From JAVKFF01 sp040226215 (GTDB lineage: Bacteria; Pseudomonadota; Alphaproteobacteria; DSM-16000; Inquilinaceae), in NCBI GenBank assembly GCA_040226215.1, contig JAVKFF010000050.1, positions 1 to 10,991 on the forward strand: a stretch of DNA of 10,991 nucleotides, in the 5' to 3' direction. The position numbers and the translations under genes were made by a program. The first letter of the stretch is position 1; each line of letters opens with the position of its first letter. This document shows positions 1 to 6,559 of the stretch, in pieces. Under the pieces are notes generated by a model. That model had not been told where the DNA came from and did no database searches. It was given only the letters and a program-made list of their open reading frames with translations.

Positions 1-317
1 CCCGCGCCTTCGTCCACGATCCCAAGATCGTGCTGATGGACGAGCCGTTCGGCGCGCTCGACGCCCTGACCCGCGAGCGCATGAACCTGGAGCTGCGCCG
101 CATCTGGGCGGAGAGCCGCAAGACCATCCTGTTCGTCACCCACGGCATCCAGGAGGCCGTGTTCCTGGGCACCCGCGTCGCCGTGCTGACCTCCGGCCCG
201 GCCCGCATGGCCGACACCTTCACCGTCGACCTGCCGAACCCGCGCGAGCTCGACATCCAGAACGAGGCGCGCTTCGGCGCCTACACCCACCGCATCTACC
301 AGCTGCTCGGCCTCTAG
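1..317 (+). CDS. ABC transporter ATP-binding protein, NitT/TauT (nitrate/sulfonate/taurine) type, C-terminal part
   Basis: This is the 3' end of a gene that enters from the left; the reading frame begins at base 3 and about 104 codons are visible before TAG. The fragment begins just after where the ABC signature would be. It contains the Walker B and D-loop stretch LMDEPFGALDALTRE, where the glutamate after the aspartate is the catalytic base, and then the switch histidine in FVTHGIQEAVFLG. The form DEPFGALDALTR followed by VTHxIxEAVFL is typical of the SsuB/TauB/NrtD family. The family energises import of sulfonates, nitrate, thiamine precursors and similar small solutes at the cytoplasmic face of the inner membrane. 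The substrate cannot be told from this end. The methyltransferase gene starts 40 bp downstream on the same strand, so the two are probably cotranscribed. The family call is firm; the N-terminal half with Walker A is outside the window. Confidence 0.93.
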   Translation, partial: RAFVHDPKIVLMDEPFGALDALTRERMNLELRRIWAESRKTILFVTHGIQEAVFLGTRVAVLTSGPARMADTFTVDLPNPRELDIQNEARFGAYTHRIYQLLGL

Positions 318-357
318 GCCGCGCGGCTCCGCCCGAAAGAAAGCACGAGAGACCGAG

Positions 358-1356
358 ATGAGCGCGATCCTGACCACCGTCGTCGGCTCCTACCCGATCC
401 CCGCCTGGCTGACCGCGGCACCCTCTCGCCAGGCGCTGATCGACGCCACCCGCGTGGTGCTGGCGACCCAGGAGGAGGCCGGCATCGACGTGGTCTGCGA
501 CGGCGAGATCTACCGCTTCGACATCAACCATCCCGAGACCAACGGGATGATCGAGTACTTCACCCGGCCGATGAGCGGCATCCGCCCCGAGCCCACCTTC
601 CGGGAGCTGATGGACTACCGCGCCGACCAGGGCATGCGCTTCCGCGCCCGGCCGCCGGGCGTGGTCGACGGCCCGGTCGGCCACGGCACGCTCGACCTGC
701 CGGGCGCCTGCGCCCAGGTGGCCGGGCTCACGCAACAGACGTTCAAGTTCACCGCCACCGGCCCGCACATGCTGGCCAAGACGCTGCTCGACCTGCACTA
801 CCGCGACCCGGCCCGGCTCGCCATGGCGATCGCGGAGGTGCTGGCCGAGCAGATCGCGGCGGTCGACGCCGACATCGTCCAGCTCGACGAGGCCAACCTC
901 CCCGGCCACCCGGAGGAGGCGGTGTGGGCGGCCGAGGCGATCAACACCGTGCTGCGCGCGGTCAGGACCACGCCGGCGGTCCATCTCTGCTTCGGCAACT
1001 ATGGCGGCCAGTCCATCCAGTCGGGCGGCTGGAAATACCTGATCGACTACCTCAACGCGCTGGAGACCGACCACATCGTCATGGAATGCGCCCGGCGCCC
1101 GGCCGAGGAACTCGAGGTCTTCAAGGAGCTCAGGCCGGAGATCGGCTTCGGCCTCGGCGTCGTCGACATCAAGGACAACGCGGTCGAGACGGCCGAGACC
1201 ATCGCCCGCCGCATCGAGCGGGCGGAAAGCGTGCTGGGCGCCGGCCGGGTGAAGTACATCCACCCCGATTGCGGCTTCTGGATGCTGCCCCGCTCCGTCG
1301 CCGACGCCAAGATCCGCGCCCTCGTCACCGGCCGCGACCTGTTCGAGGGCCGTTAG
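358..1356 (+). CDS. MetE C-terminal-domain-like (cobalamin-independent methionine synthase family) methyltransferase
   Basis: This 332-residue protein has the size of the catalytic C-terminal barrel of MetE alone; full MetE has about 750 residues with an N-terminal duplicate domain. The N-terminus carries VVGSYPIPAWL, a typical opening of this fold. The zinc and thiol-activating site appears complete: His209 and Cys211 in VHLCFGNY, Glu243 in VMECARRP, and Cys305 in IHPDCGFW. These match the His-x-Cys, Glu and Cys zinc ligands known in MetE. The stretch GLGVVDIKDNAVETAETIARRI at about 264-286 is also family-typical. Stand-alone forms methylate homocysteine or other thiols with various methyl donors, so the donor and acceptor are open and I give no symbol. 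ATG 358 is preceded by a modest purine-rich GAGAGA (347-352). It lies 40 bp behind the ABC ATPase gene, which suggests that the imported compound could feed a methyl or sulfur transfer reaction. The family is confident; the exact reaction is not. Confidence 0.88.
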   Translation: MSAILTTVVGSYPIPAWLTAAPSRQALIDATRVVLATQEEAGIDVVCDGEIYRFDINHPETNGMIEYFTRPMSGIRPEPTFRELMDYRADQGMRFRARPPGVVDGPVGHGTLDLPGACAQVAGLTQQTFKFTATGPHMLAKTLLDLHYRDPARLAMAIAEVLAEQIAAVDADIVQLDEANLPGHPEEAVWAAEAINTVLRAVRTTPAVHLCFGNYGGQSIQSGGWKYLIDYLNALETDHIVMECARRPAEELEVFKELRPEIGFGLGVVDIKDNAVETAETIARRIERAESVLGAGRVKYIHPDCGFWMLPRSVADAKIRALVTGRDLFEGR

Positions 1357-1403
1357 GGGAAGGGCGGGCATGCCCTGGCCATTGTTGCTCCCACGACCCG
1401 ATC

Positions 1404-1423
1404 GGGGGCAGGCTGCCGCCCCC
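1404..1423 (+). terminator. Possible weak terminator hairpin after the methyltransferase gene
   Basis: GGGGGC (1404-1409) and GCCCCC (1418-1423) form a perfect 6-bp GC stem around an 8-base loop, 48 bases after the stop codon. Only TCGTTGT follows instead of a clear T-run, so intrinsic termination would be weak. The hairpins of the following repeats could also end transcription. Confidence 0.35.
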
Positions 1424-1428
1424 TCGTT

Positions 1429-1552
1429 GTCACCCTCGACTTGACCGGTTCACGCGCCCAACCTCCCGGTGTCACCCGCGACTTGATCGGTTCACGCGCC
1501 CAACCTCCCGGTGTCCCCCGACTTGATCGGTTCAAGCGCCTAACCTCCCGGT
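1429..1552. repeat. Tandem direct repeat, three units of about 42 bp
   Basis: Units lie at 1429-1470 (42 bp), 1471-1512 (42 bp) and 1513-1552 (40 bp). Each reads approximately GTCACCC-GACTTGATCGGTTCA followed by CGCGCCCAACCTCCCGGT, with a few substitutions and a 2-bp deletion in unit 3. A fourth start at 1553 shares the first 20 bases and then continues into the hairpin element at 1553-1634. Short reading frames across the array on both strands give repetitive peptides and are not credible genes. The array lies in the convergent gap between the methyltransferase gene and the transport operon. Confidence 0.9.
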
Positions 1553-1634
1553 GTCACCCCCGACTTGATCGGGGGTCCAGCCCGCCGGTGCCTCGCGCGC
1601 CGCCGCCTGGATTCCCGCTTCCGCGGGAATGACA
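1553..1634. repeat. Composite hairpin extragenic repeat (REP-like)
   Basis: Two perfect inverted repeats flank an outer stem. The first is CCCCCGA/TCGGGGG (1557-1563 with 1569-1575). The second is ATTCCCGC/GCGGGAAT (1611-1618 with 1623-1630). TCCAG at 1576-1580 can pair with CTGGA at 1607-1611, so the whole can fold as a branched structure. The ending with ATTCCCGC, a short loop and GCGGGAATGACA resembles dispersed extragenic palindromes seen widely in proteobacteria; that resemblance is from memory, not a search. It may act as a bidirectional transcript end between the convergent operons. Confidence 0.75.
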
Positions 1635-1745
1635 AGAAACATATTAGTTTCAAATAACTATCGTCGTCCCGTGCGCAGCGCAGCACGCAGTGATGCGCCG
1701 CAGACACAGGACCGGCCGCCCGTCTTCGCCGCCGCCGCAGCCAGA

Positions 1746-2007
1746 CCGCGCGAGGTTCCGGCTCTCCCTGCGGTCGGCCGGAACGACGGGGTTGGGTTCA
1801 GTGTGAAAACACCACCGTCGTTCCGCACGAAGCGGAGCGGAGATGCGGAACCCCGAGACCGTCTTCTCCACGCCACAGGCAGGCCGCGCGAGGTTCCGGC
1901 TCTCCCTCCGGTCGGCCGGAACGACGGTGGTGGTATGGTGAAAAGTATACCGTCGTTCCGCACGCAGGCGACAGCCGGAGATGCGGAACCCCGAGACCGT
2001 CTTCTCC
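1746..2007. repeat. Two direct copies of a ~138-bp hairpin-bearing intergenic repeat
   Basis: Copy A begins at 1746 and copy B at 1884, an offset of 138 bp. Both start CCGCGCGAGGTTCCGG and end GCGGAACCCCGAGACC then GTCTTCTCC (A ends at 1869, B at 2007). Each holds a long inverted repeat CGGAACGACGG/CCGTCGTTCCG: 1779-1789 with 1815-1825 in A, and 1917-1927 with 1950-1960 in B. The loops differ in sequence and length (25 and 22 bases) while the arms are identical. A smaller inverted repeat GTTCCGGC/GCCGGAAC lies at the left of each copy. A degraded partial copy seems to occupy about 1664-1745. Copy B ends on the first base of the hydrolase stop codon. Open frames across the block read the same peptide twice and are rejected as genes. 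Confidence 0.88.
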
Positions 2008-2846
2008 TACCCCGCCAGGAAGTCGCGGATCCAGGCGATCTGGTGCGGCACGTTGAGGGCCGGGGCGTGGCCGGCCAGCGGCTCGACCGCCAGGCGTGCC
2101 CGCGGCTGCGCCGCCAGCATGCGCGTCGCGGTTTCCTCGAGCAGCAGGTCCGACTGCGCGCCCCGCAGCAGCAGCACCGGCAGGTCGATCGCAGTCCAGG
2201 CCTCCCACTGGTCATAGTCCGTGGGATGGGCGCGGAACTGCTCGGTGATGCGCGGATCGTAATGCAGCGTCACCCGCCCGTCGGGCAGGCGGCGGGTCGA
2301 TGACCGCGCCATGGCGTTCCATTCGGGATCGCTGATCGGGCCGTAGGGCTTGTAGACCGTGCGCAGATAGGCCTCGAGCTCGCCCATCGTGGCGAAGGCG
2401 GGCGGGGTCGAGACATAGGTGAGGATGCGCTCGATCGCCTGGGCCGGCAGTTCGGGGCCGATGTCGTTGGCCACCAAATGGCTGATCCGGCCCGTTAGAA
2501 GGCCGGCCGTCACATGGATGCCGAGCGCACCGCCCATCGACGTGCCGACCCAGCGCGCCCGGTCGAAGCCGAAATGGTCGAGCAGCCCCGCCGCCAGCGT
2601 CCCCATGAAGGCGAGGCAGTACTCCGTCGCCGGGTCGGCCGCCCATTGGCTCAGCCCCCGGCCGATGGTGTCGGGCGCGATGAGGTGGTACTCGCCCGCC
2701 AGCGCCTCGGCCAGCGGCGCGAAATCCGAGCCGGTGCGCGCCAGCCCGTGCCAGAGCACGACCGGCGGGTTTGCCCGGTCGCCCCACTCGCGCACATGCA
2801 GCTCGCGCCCCCCGACCGTCACGAAGTGGTGCCGAACGCCGCTCAT
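2007..2846 (-). CDS. Alpha/beta hydrolase, last gene of the transport operon
   Basis: The 279-residue protein has the alpha/beta-hydrolase core and a full apparent catalytic triad. The nucleophile is Ser103 in the elbow GTSMGG, the acid is probably Asp233 in LLRGAQSDLL, and the base is His260 in LAGHAPALN. LWHG at 31-34 gives the oxyanion-hole region, and a cap domain fits about 125-215. No signal peptide is seen, so it should act in the cytoplasm. The start at 2846 is set by the 4-bp ATGA overlap with the LivM stop and a GGAGG about 10 bases upstream; longer in-frame readings towards 3896 are an out-of-frame shadow of LivM. Coupling to the permease suggests that it cleaves an imported ester, amide or lactone, or a downstream product. 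The family includes esterases, lactonases, dehalogenases and C-C hydrolases, and the sequence does not decide between them. Confidence 0.92.
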   Translation of the reverse strand: MSGVRHHFVTVGGRELHVREWGDRANPPVVLWHGLARTGSDFAPLAEALAGEYHLIAPDTIGRGLSQWAADPATEYCLAFMGTLAAGLLDHFGFDRARWVGTSMGGALGIHVTAGLLTGRISHLVANDIGPELPAQAIERILTYVSTPPAFATMGELEAYLRTVYKPYGPISDPEWNAMARSSTRRLPDGRVTLHYDPRITEQFRAHPTDYDQWEAWTAIDLPVLLLRGAQSDLLLEETATRMLAAQPRARLAVEPLAGHAPALNVPHQIAWIRDFLAG

Positions 2847-3904
2847 CGCCCGTGCCTCCACAGCCTGAGCCGGCCGACGATGCCGCTGGGGAAGAAGTAG
2901 ACCGAGAGGATGAACAGGAGGCCGAGCCACAGGAGCCAGCGGTCGGGATGCACCAGATCGGTCACCACCGGGATGGCGCCGGTCGCCTCGGCCGCCCAGC
3001 CCATCACGCCCCTGAGATAGGTTTCCGCCAGGATGAACAGGGTGGCGCCGATGGCCGCGCCGTACATCGTGCCCATGCCGCCGATCACCACCATCAGCAG
3101 GATGTCGATCATGATGTCGAGCGACAGGAAGGTGTCGGGCCCGGTATAGCGCAGCCAGACGGCCAGCAGCGCGCCGGCCAGCGCCGCAAAGCCGGCCGAG
3201 AGACACGTCGCCGCGGTGCGGTAGAAGACCGTGCGGTAGCCGATCGCCTCGGCCCGGAAATCGTTCTCGCGGATCGCCTGCAGCACCCGGCCGAAGGGCG
3301 AGTTGACGATGCGCAGCAGCAGGAGGAACAGCGCCAGCGCGACGGCGAAGACGAGGTAGTAGCCGATCATCCGCCCGTCGATGCGCTGGCCGAGGAACTC
3401 GCCCAGGTTGAAGGCGGGGGTCAGCATGCGGGGCACCCGGTAGTTCAGCCCGTCCTCGCCGCCGGTGATGGCGAAGAGCTGGCTGACCAGTATCAGGAAG
3501 GCCGAGGCGACGGCCAGCGTCACCATGGCGAAGAAGATCGCCCGCACCCGAAGCGAGAACAGCCCGATCAGCAAGGCCAGCACCACCGCGCAGAACGTGC
3601 CGGCGGCCGTGCCGATGAGGATCGAGTCCCAGCCGGCGCCGAGATTGCGGCTGGCGATCGCCACCCCGTAGGCGCCGAGCCCGAAGAACATGGTGTGGGC
3701 GAAGGAGACGATGCCGGTATAGCCGAGCAGCAGGTCGTAGGAGGCGACCAGCACGATGAAGACGCAGATCCGCGCCGCCGTGTCGACCGTGCGGGTGCCG
3801 GGGAAGAGGAAGGGCGTGAAGGCGAGGCCGATCAGGATCGCCGCCAGCACCACCACCAGCACCGGCTGGCGCGGCACGTCGCCGGAGAGCAGCCAACGGA
3901 TCAT
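2843..3904 (-). CDS. livM: Branched-chain-amino-acid-type ABC transporter permease, LivM family
   Basis: This 353-residue integral membrane protein has many hydrophobic segments, including about 14-36, 45-62, 95-118, 122-146, 180-200, 232-252, 264-292 and 322-340. The family pattern YDLLLGYTGIVSFAHTMFFGLGAYG lies at 56-80. The cytoplasmic coupling loop GRVLQAIREN is at 205-214, followed by FRAEAIGY. The loop GGMGTMYGAAIGA sits at 275-287. LivM pairs with LivH to form the inner-membrane channel of the HAAT (hydrophobic amino acid transporter) family, which also carries amides, urea and aromatic acids in other systems. The start at 3904 lies 13 bp behind LivH, with AGGGGGA overlapping the LivH stop as a strong ribosome site. 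Its stop overlaps the hydrolase start by 4 bp. The symbol denotes the family, not a proven leucine substrate. Confidence 0.95.
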   Translation of the reverse strand: MIRWLLSGDVPRQPVLVVVLAAILIGLAFTPFLFPGTRTVDTAARICVFIVLVASYDLLLGYTGIVSFAHTMFFGLGAYGVAIASRNLGAGWDSILIGTAAGTFCAVVLALLIGLFSLRVRAIFFAMVTLAVASAFLILVSQLFAITGGEDGLNYRVPRMLTPAFNLGEFLGQRIDGRMIGYYLVFAVALALFLLLLRIVNSPFGRVLQAIRENDFRAEAIGYRTVFYRTAATCLSAGFAALAGALLAVWLRYTGPDTFLSLDIMIDILLMVVIGGMGTMYGAAIGATLFILAETYLRGVMGWAAEATGAIPVVTDLVHPDRWLLWLGLLFILSVYFFPSGIVGRLRLWRHGR

Positions 3905-3917
3905 CGGCGCGGTCCCC

Positions 3918-4973
3918 CTAATGGCCCTTGTTGACGGCGATCAGACCCTGCGGCCGCCACATCAGCACGACGACCATGAGAAGGATGGTGGAGCCGAGCG
4001 AGAGGGTGGGCGTCAGGAAGCCGGTATAGTTGGTCATCAGCCCGACCAGGAGGGCGCCGACCAGGCAGCCCTCGACTGAGCCGAGACCGCCGATGATCAC
4101 CACGATGAACACCATGATCATCAGGTTCTGGCCGATATGGACGGTGATCACCTCGTCATAGAGCGCCCACATCACGCCGCCCAGCGCGGCCAGCGCCGAG
4201 CCGACGATGAACACCCCGGCGAACAGCACCCGCACCCGGTAGCCCATGGCCTGCACCATCTCGCCGTTCTCCACCCCGGCGCGGACCAGGAGGCCGACCC
4301 GGGTGCGGCGCAGCACGTAGACCATGCCCCCGAAGATGGCGAGGCCCAGCACCGTGGCGTAGACCCGGTAGCGTTCGATCGCCGCGTCGCCGACGAGGAA
4401 GGCGCCGGACAGCGCCTCGGGGCGGTTGATCGGGATACGCTCCGGCCCCCAGATCGCCAGCAGCAGCTGCTCGGTGACGATCAGCGCGCCCATGGTCACC
4501 AGGATCTGCTTCAGGTGCGCGCCGTAGACGGGTGCCACCACGCTGCGCTCGAAGAACCAGCCGCCGAGTCCGGCGACCGCCATGGCCGCGGCGATGGCGG
4601 GGACGATGGCCAGCAGGTTCAGCCAGACATTGTCGGCCGCGAAGGCGGGGCCGAGCCAGAGCAGAACCGTCACCCCGACATAGGCGCCCACGGTGATGAA
4701 GGCGCCGTGCCCGAAATTCAGCACGTCCATCAGGCCGAACACCAGGGTCAGGCCGGAGGCCATGATGAACAGCATCACCCCCATGGCGAGGCCGGCGACG
4801 GTCAGCGTCACCCAGGTCGGCAGCGAGCTGCCCTGCGCCAGGATCGCCACCAACGCGACGGCTGCCAGCAGGGGGACGGCGAGATAGGGCGCGGCGCGGC
4901 CGAGGCGCTCCCGGGCGCCCGGTCCGGGCAGGGCGGCGGCCTGATCGGCGCCGGCATTGTTCGCAACGCTCAT
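3918..4973 (-). CDS. livH: Branched-chain-amino-acid-type ABC transporter permease, LivH family
   Basis: The 351-residue protein is the second inner-membrane permease of the transporter. After a polar N-terminal tail of about 25 residues it has hydrophobic helices at about 28-46, 53-82, 88-110, 117-140, 203-220, 248-272, 283-312 and 325-340. Family hallmarks are GLTLVFGLMDVLNFGHGAF at 74-92, the coupling loop RAGVENGEMVQAMG at 231-244, and GGLGSVEGCLVGALLVG at 295-311. It is somewhat longer than a usual LivH of about 290-310 residues because of the N-terminal tail and an insert around 175-200. ATG 4973 is chosen because it overlaps the LivF stop in an ATGA and has GGAG about 8 bases upstream. 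The longer open frame upstream is out of frame with LivF and is not coding. The symbol denotes the family only. Confidence 0.94.
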   Translation of the reverse strand: MSVANNAGADQAAALPGPGARERLGRAAPYLAVPLLAAVALVAILAQGSSLPTWVTLTVAGLAMGVMLFIMASGLTLVFGLMDVLNFGHGAFITVGAYVGVTVLLWLGPAFAADNVWLNLLAIVPAIAAAMAVAGLGGWFFERSVVAPVYGAHLKQILVTMGALIVTEQLLLAIWGPERIPINRPEALSGAFLVGDAAIERYRVYATVLGLAIFGGMVYVLRRTRVGLLVRAGVENGEMVQAMGYRVRVLFAGVFIVGSALAALGGVMWALYDEVITVHIGQNLMIMVFIVVIIGGLGSVEGCLVGALLVGLMTNYTGFLTPTLSLGSTILLMVVVLMWRPQGLIAVNKGH

Positions 4974-5698
4974 GGCGTGGGCTCCAGGGAAAGGCCGAGC
5001 AAACGGCCCTGCAGGTCGCGGTCGGCCGCGAGGTCGGCCATGGCGCCGGCATGCACGATGCGGCCCTCGTCCATCACCGCGACCGAGCGGCCGAGACTCT
5101 GCGCCATGTGCAGGTTCTGCTCGACCAGCAGGATGGTGGTCTCGCCATCGGCGATCAGCTCGGAGAAGGCCTGGGTCAGCGCGCCGACGATGGCCGGCGC
5201 CAGGCCCTTGGACGGCTCGTCGATCAGCAGCAGGCGGCGCGGCTCGATCACCGCCCGGGCGATGGCCAGCATCTGCTTCTGTCCGCCCGACAGGTGGCCC
5301 GCCGGCAGGGCCCAGAAGCGTTTCAGCGCCGGGAACAGGGTCAGGATCCAGTCGAGCCGGGCCTGGTCGAACCGTCCGCCGCGCGCCGCCAGGACCATGT
5401 TCTCCTTCACCGTCAGCCCGGCGAAGATGCCCATGTTCTCCGGCACGTAGGCGATGCCGGCATTGGCGATCTCCGGCGTCGGCAGGGCCTCGATCGGCCG
5501 GCCGTCGAAACGGATTTGGCCCCGGCTCGCCTGCCACAGCCCCATGATGGTGCGCATGGTCGTGGTCTTGCCGGCACCGTTGCGGCCGAGCAGGACCGTC
5601 ACCCCGCCCCTGGGTACCACAAGGTCGACGCCCTGCAGGATGTGGTAGCGCCCGATATGCGTGTGCACGCCTTCCAGACTCAGCAGGTCGTCAGACAT
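4970..5698 (-). CDS. livF: Branched-chain-amino-acid-type ABC transporter ATPase, LivF family
   Basis: This 242-residue nucleotide-binding subunit matches the usual LivF length. Walker A is GRNGAGKT at 38-45, the Q-loop region is YVPENMGIF at 84-92, the ABC signature is LSGGQKQ at 136-142, and Walker B is LLLIDEP with Asp160 and Glu161. The switch region reads LLVEQN (190-195) with glutamine in place of the usual histidine, which is normal for LivF and is not a defect. LivF pairs with LivG to power import through LivH and LivM. Its start overlaps the LivG stop by 8 bp and its stop overlaps the LivH start by 4 bp, so translation is probably coupled along the operon. The family is certain; the solute is unknown. 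Confidence 0.96.
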   Translation of the reverse strand: MSDDLLSLEGVHTHIGRYHILQGVDLVVPRGGVTVLLGRNGAGKTTTMRTIMGLWQASRGQIRFDGRPIEALPTPEIANAGIAYVPENMGIFAGLTVKENMVLAARGGRFDQARLDWILTLFPALKRFWALPAGHLSGGQKQMLAIARAVIEPRRLLLIDEPSKGLAPAIVGALTQAFSELIADGETTILLVEQNLHMAQSLGRSVAVMDEGRIVHAGAMADLAADRDLQGRLLGLSLEPTP

Positions 5699-6473
5699 GG
5701 GCCGACACCCCCGTGCCGAGATAGGCTTCCTGCACCACCGGCGCGTTCATCACCTCGCCCGGCGCGCCGTCGGCCACCAGGAATCCGTTGTGCAGCACGA
5801 TGATGCGGTCGGCCAGCGTTCGCATGACGTCCACCTTGTGCTCGACCAGCAGGATGGTCTTGGCGCGGTCCTGTTTGATGCGCTGGATCAGGTCGAGGAC
5901 CACCGGCGCCTCGTCCATGCTCATCCCCGCCGTCGGCTCGTCGAACATCAGCACGTCGCGCTCCATGGCCAGCAGCAGCGCCACCTCAAGGCGGCGCTGG
6001 CCGCCATGGGAAAGGGTGGCGGCGGTCTGGTCGGCCTTGTCCAGCAGGTCCACCTGGGCCAGGAAATGCTCCGCCTGCTCGGTCAGCGCCCGGTGGCTCG
6101 ACGCCATGGACAGGAGGTTGAAGCCGAGGCCACTTCTGGCCTGAACCACCAGGCGCACATTCTCCAGGCAGGTCAGGTTCGGGAACAGGTTTGTCAGCTG
6201 GAAGGCCCGGCCGATGCCGCGATGGGCGCGGCCGGTGGCGCCCAGACGGGTGATGTCCTCACCATAGAGCAGCACCCGGCCCGCCGAGGCGCGCAGCTGG
6301 CCGGAGATCAGGTTGAAATAGGTCGTCTTGCCGGCGCCGTTCGGACCGACGATGGCGGTCAGCGTGCCGCGCTCGAAGGCGCAGCTCACCTCGTTCACCG
6401 CGACGTGGCCGCCGAAGCGGATGGTCAGCCCGCGCGTCTCCAGGACGGGCGGCTCGGTCGGGTCGGCGGGCAT
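5691..6473 (-). CDS. livG: Branched-chain-amino-acid-type ABC transporter ATPase, LivG family
   Basis: The 260-residue ATPase carries Walker A GPNGAGKT at 43-50, the Q-loop glutamine in GRAFQLTNLFPNLT (Gln92), signature LSHGGQRRLE at 154-163, Walker B VLMFDEP with Asp178 and Glu179, and the switch histidine His212 in LLVEHKVDVM. The signature LSHGGQ and the motif PTAGMSMDE are typical of LivG. ATG 6473 has only a weak AGGACA about 11 bases upstream. The open frame extends far upstream, but that part is an out-of-frame reading of the binding-protein gene. An 86-bp spacer with a stem-loop separates it from the binding-protein gene, the only sizeable gap in the operon. Confidence 0.95.
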   Translation of the reverse strand: MPADPTEPPVLETRGLTIRFGGHVAVNEVSCAFERGTLTAIVGPNGAGKTTYFNLISGQLRASAGRVLLYGEDITRLGATGRAHRGIGRAFQLTNLFPNLTCLENVRLVVQARSGLGFNLLSMASSHRALTEQAEHFLAQVDLLDKADQTAATLSHGGQRRLEVALLLAMERDVLMFDEPTAGMSMDEAPVVLDLIQRIKQDRAKTILLVEHKVDVMRTLADRIIVLHNGFLVADGAPGEVMNAPVVQEAYLGTGVSAHV

Positions 6474-6510
6474 GGCAATGCGTGTCCTGGCGGTCCGGGG
6501 GCGCCGGGGC

Positions 6511-6536
6511 TGGAGCGGCGGTCTCGGGCCGCTCCA
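6511..6536 (-). promoter_or_regulatory. Intercistronic stem-loop between binding protein and LivG
   Basis: TGGAGCGGC (6511-6519) and GCCGCTCCA (6528-6536) form a perfect 9-bp stem with an 8-base loop, 23 bases after the binding-protein stop. No T-run follows on the - strand, so it is unlikely to be a full terminator. Stem-loops at this place are known in binding-protein operons such as malE-malF, where they protect or partly terminate the message so that binding protein exceeds membrane subunits. That role here is an inference. Confidence 0.6.
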
Positions 6537-6559
6537 ACACTGCCGGCACGTAGCCGTGA

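Noticed and set aside
220..1371. 383-codon open frame on the - strand opposite the methyltransferase gene
   Set aside because: It is a GC-driven shadow: alanine-, arginine- and glycine-rich with no domain, while the opposite frame has a complete zinc-site methyltransferase.
1629..2303. 224-codon + frame and matching - frames across the repeat block
   Set aside because: The peptide repeats itself because the DNA does (138-bp duplication), and it runs antisense into the hydrolase gene.
2847..3896. N-terminal extension of the hydrolase frame up to 3896
   Set aside because: It is an out-of-frame reading of livM. The extension is Arg/Gly/Pro-rich, and the ATGA at 2843-2846 with GGAGG gives a proper start.
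2771..3934. 387-codon open frame on the + strand opposite livM
   Set aside because: It is a low-complexity antisense shadow rich in Gln, Glu, Asp and Arg, with no recognisable domain or ribosome site.
4137..5450. 437-codon open frame on the + strand across livH and livF
   Set aside because: Its composition is dominated by His, Gln, Asp and Arg, typical of the antisense of membrane protein genes. Both - strand frames have clear family motifs.
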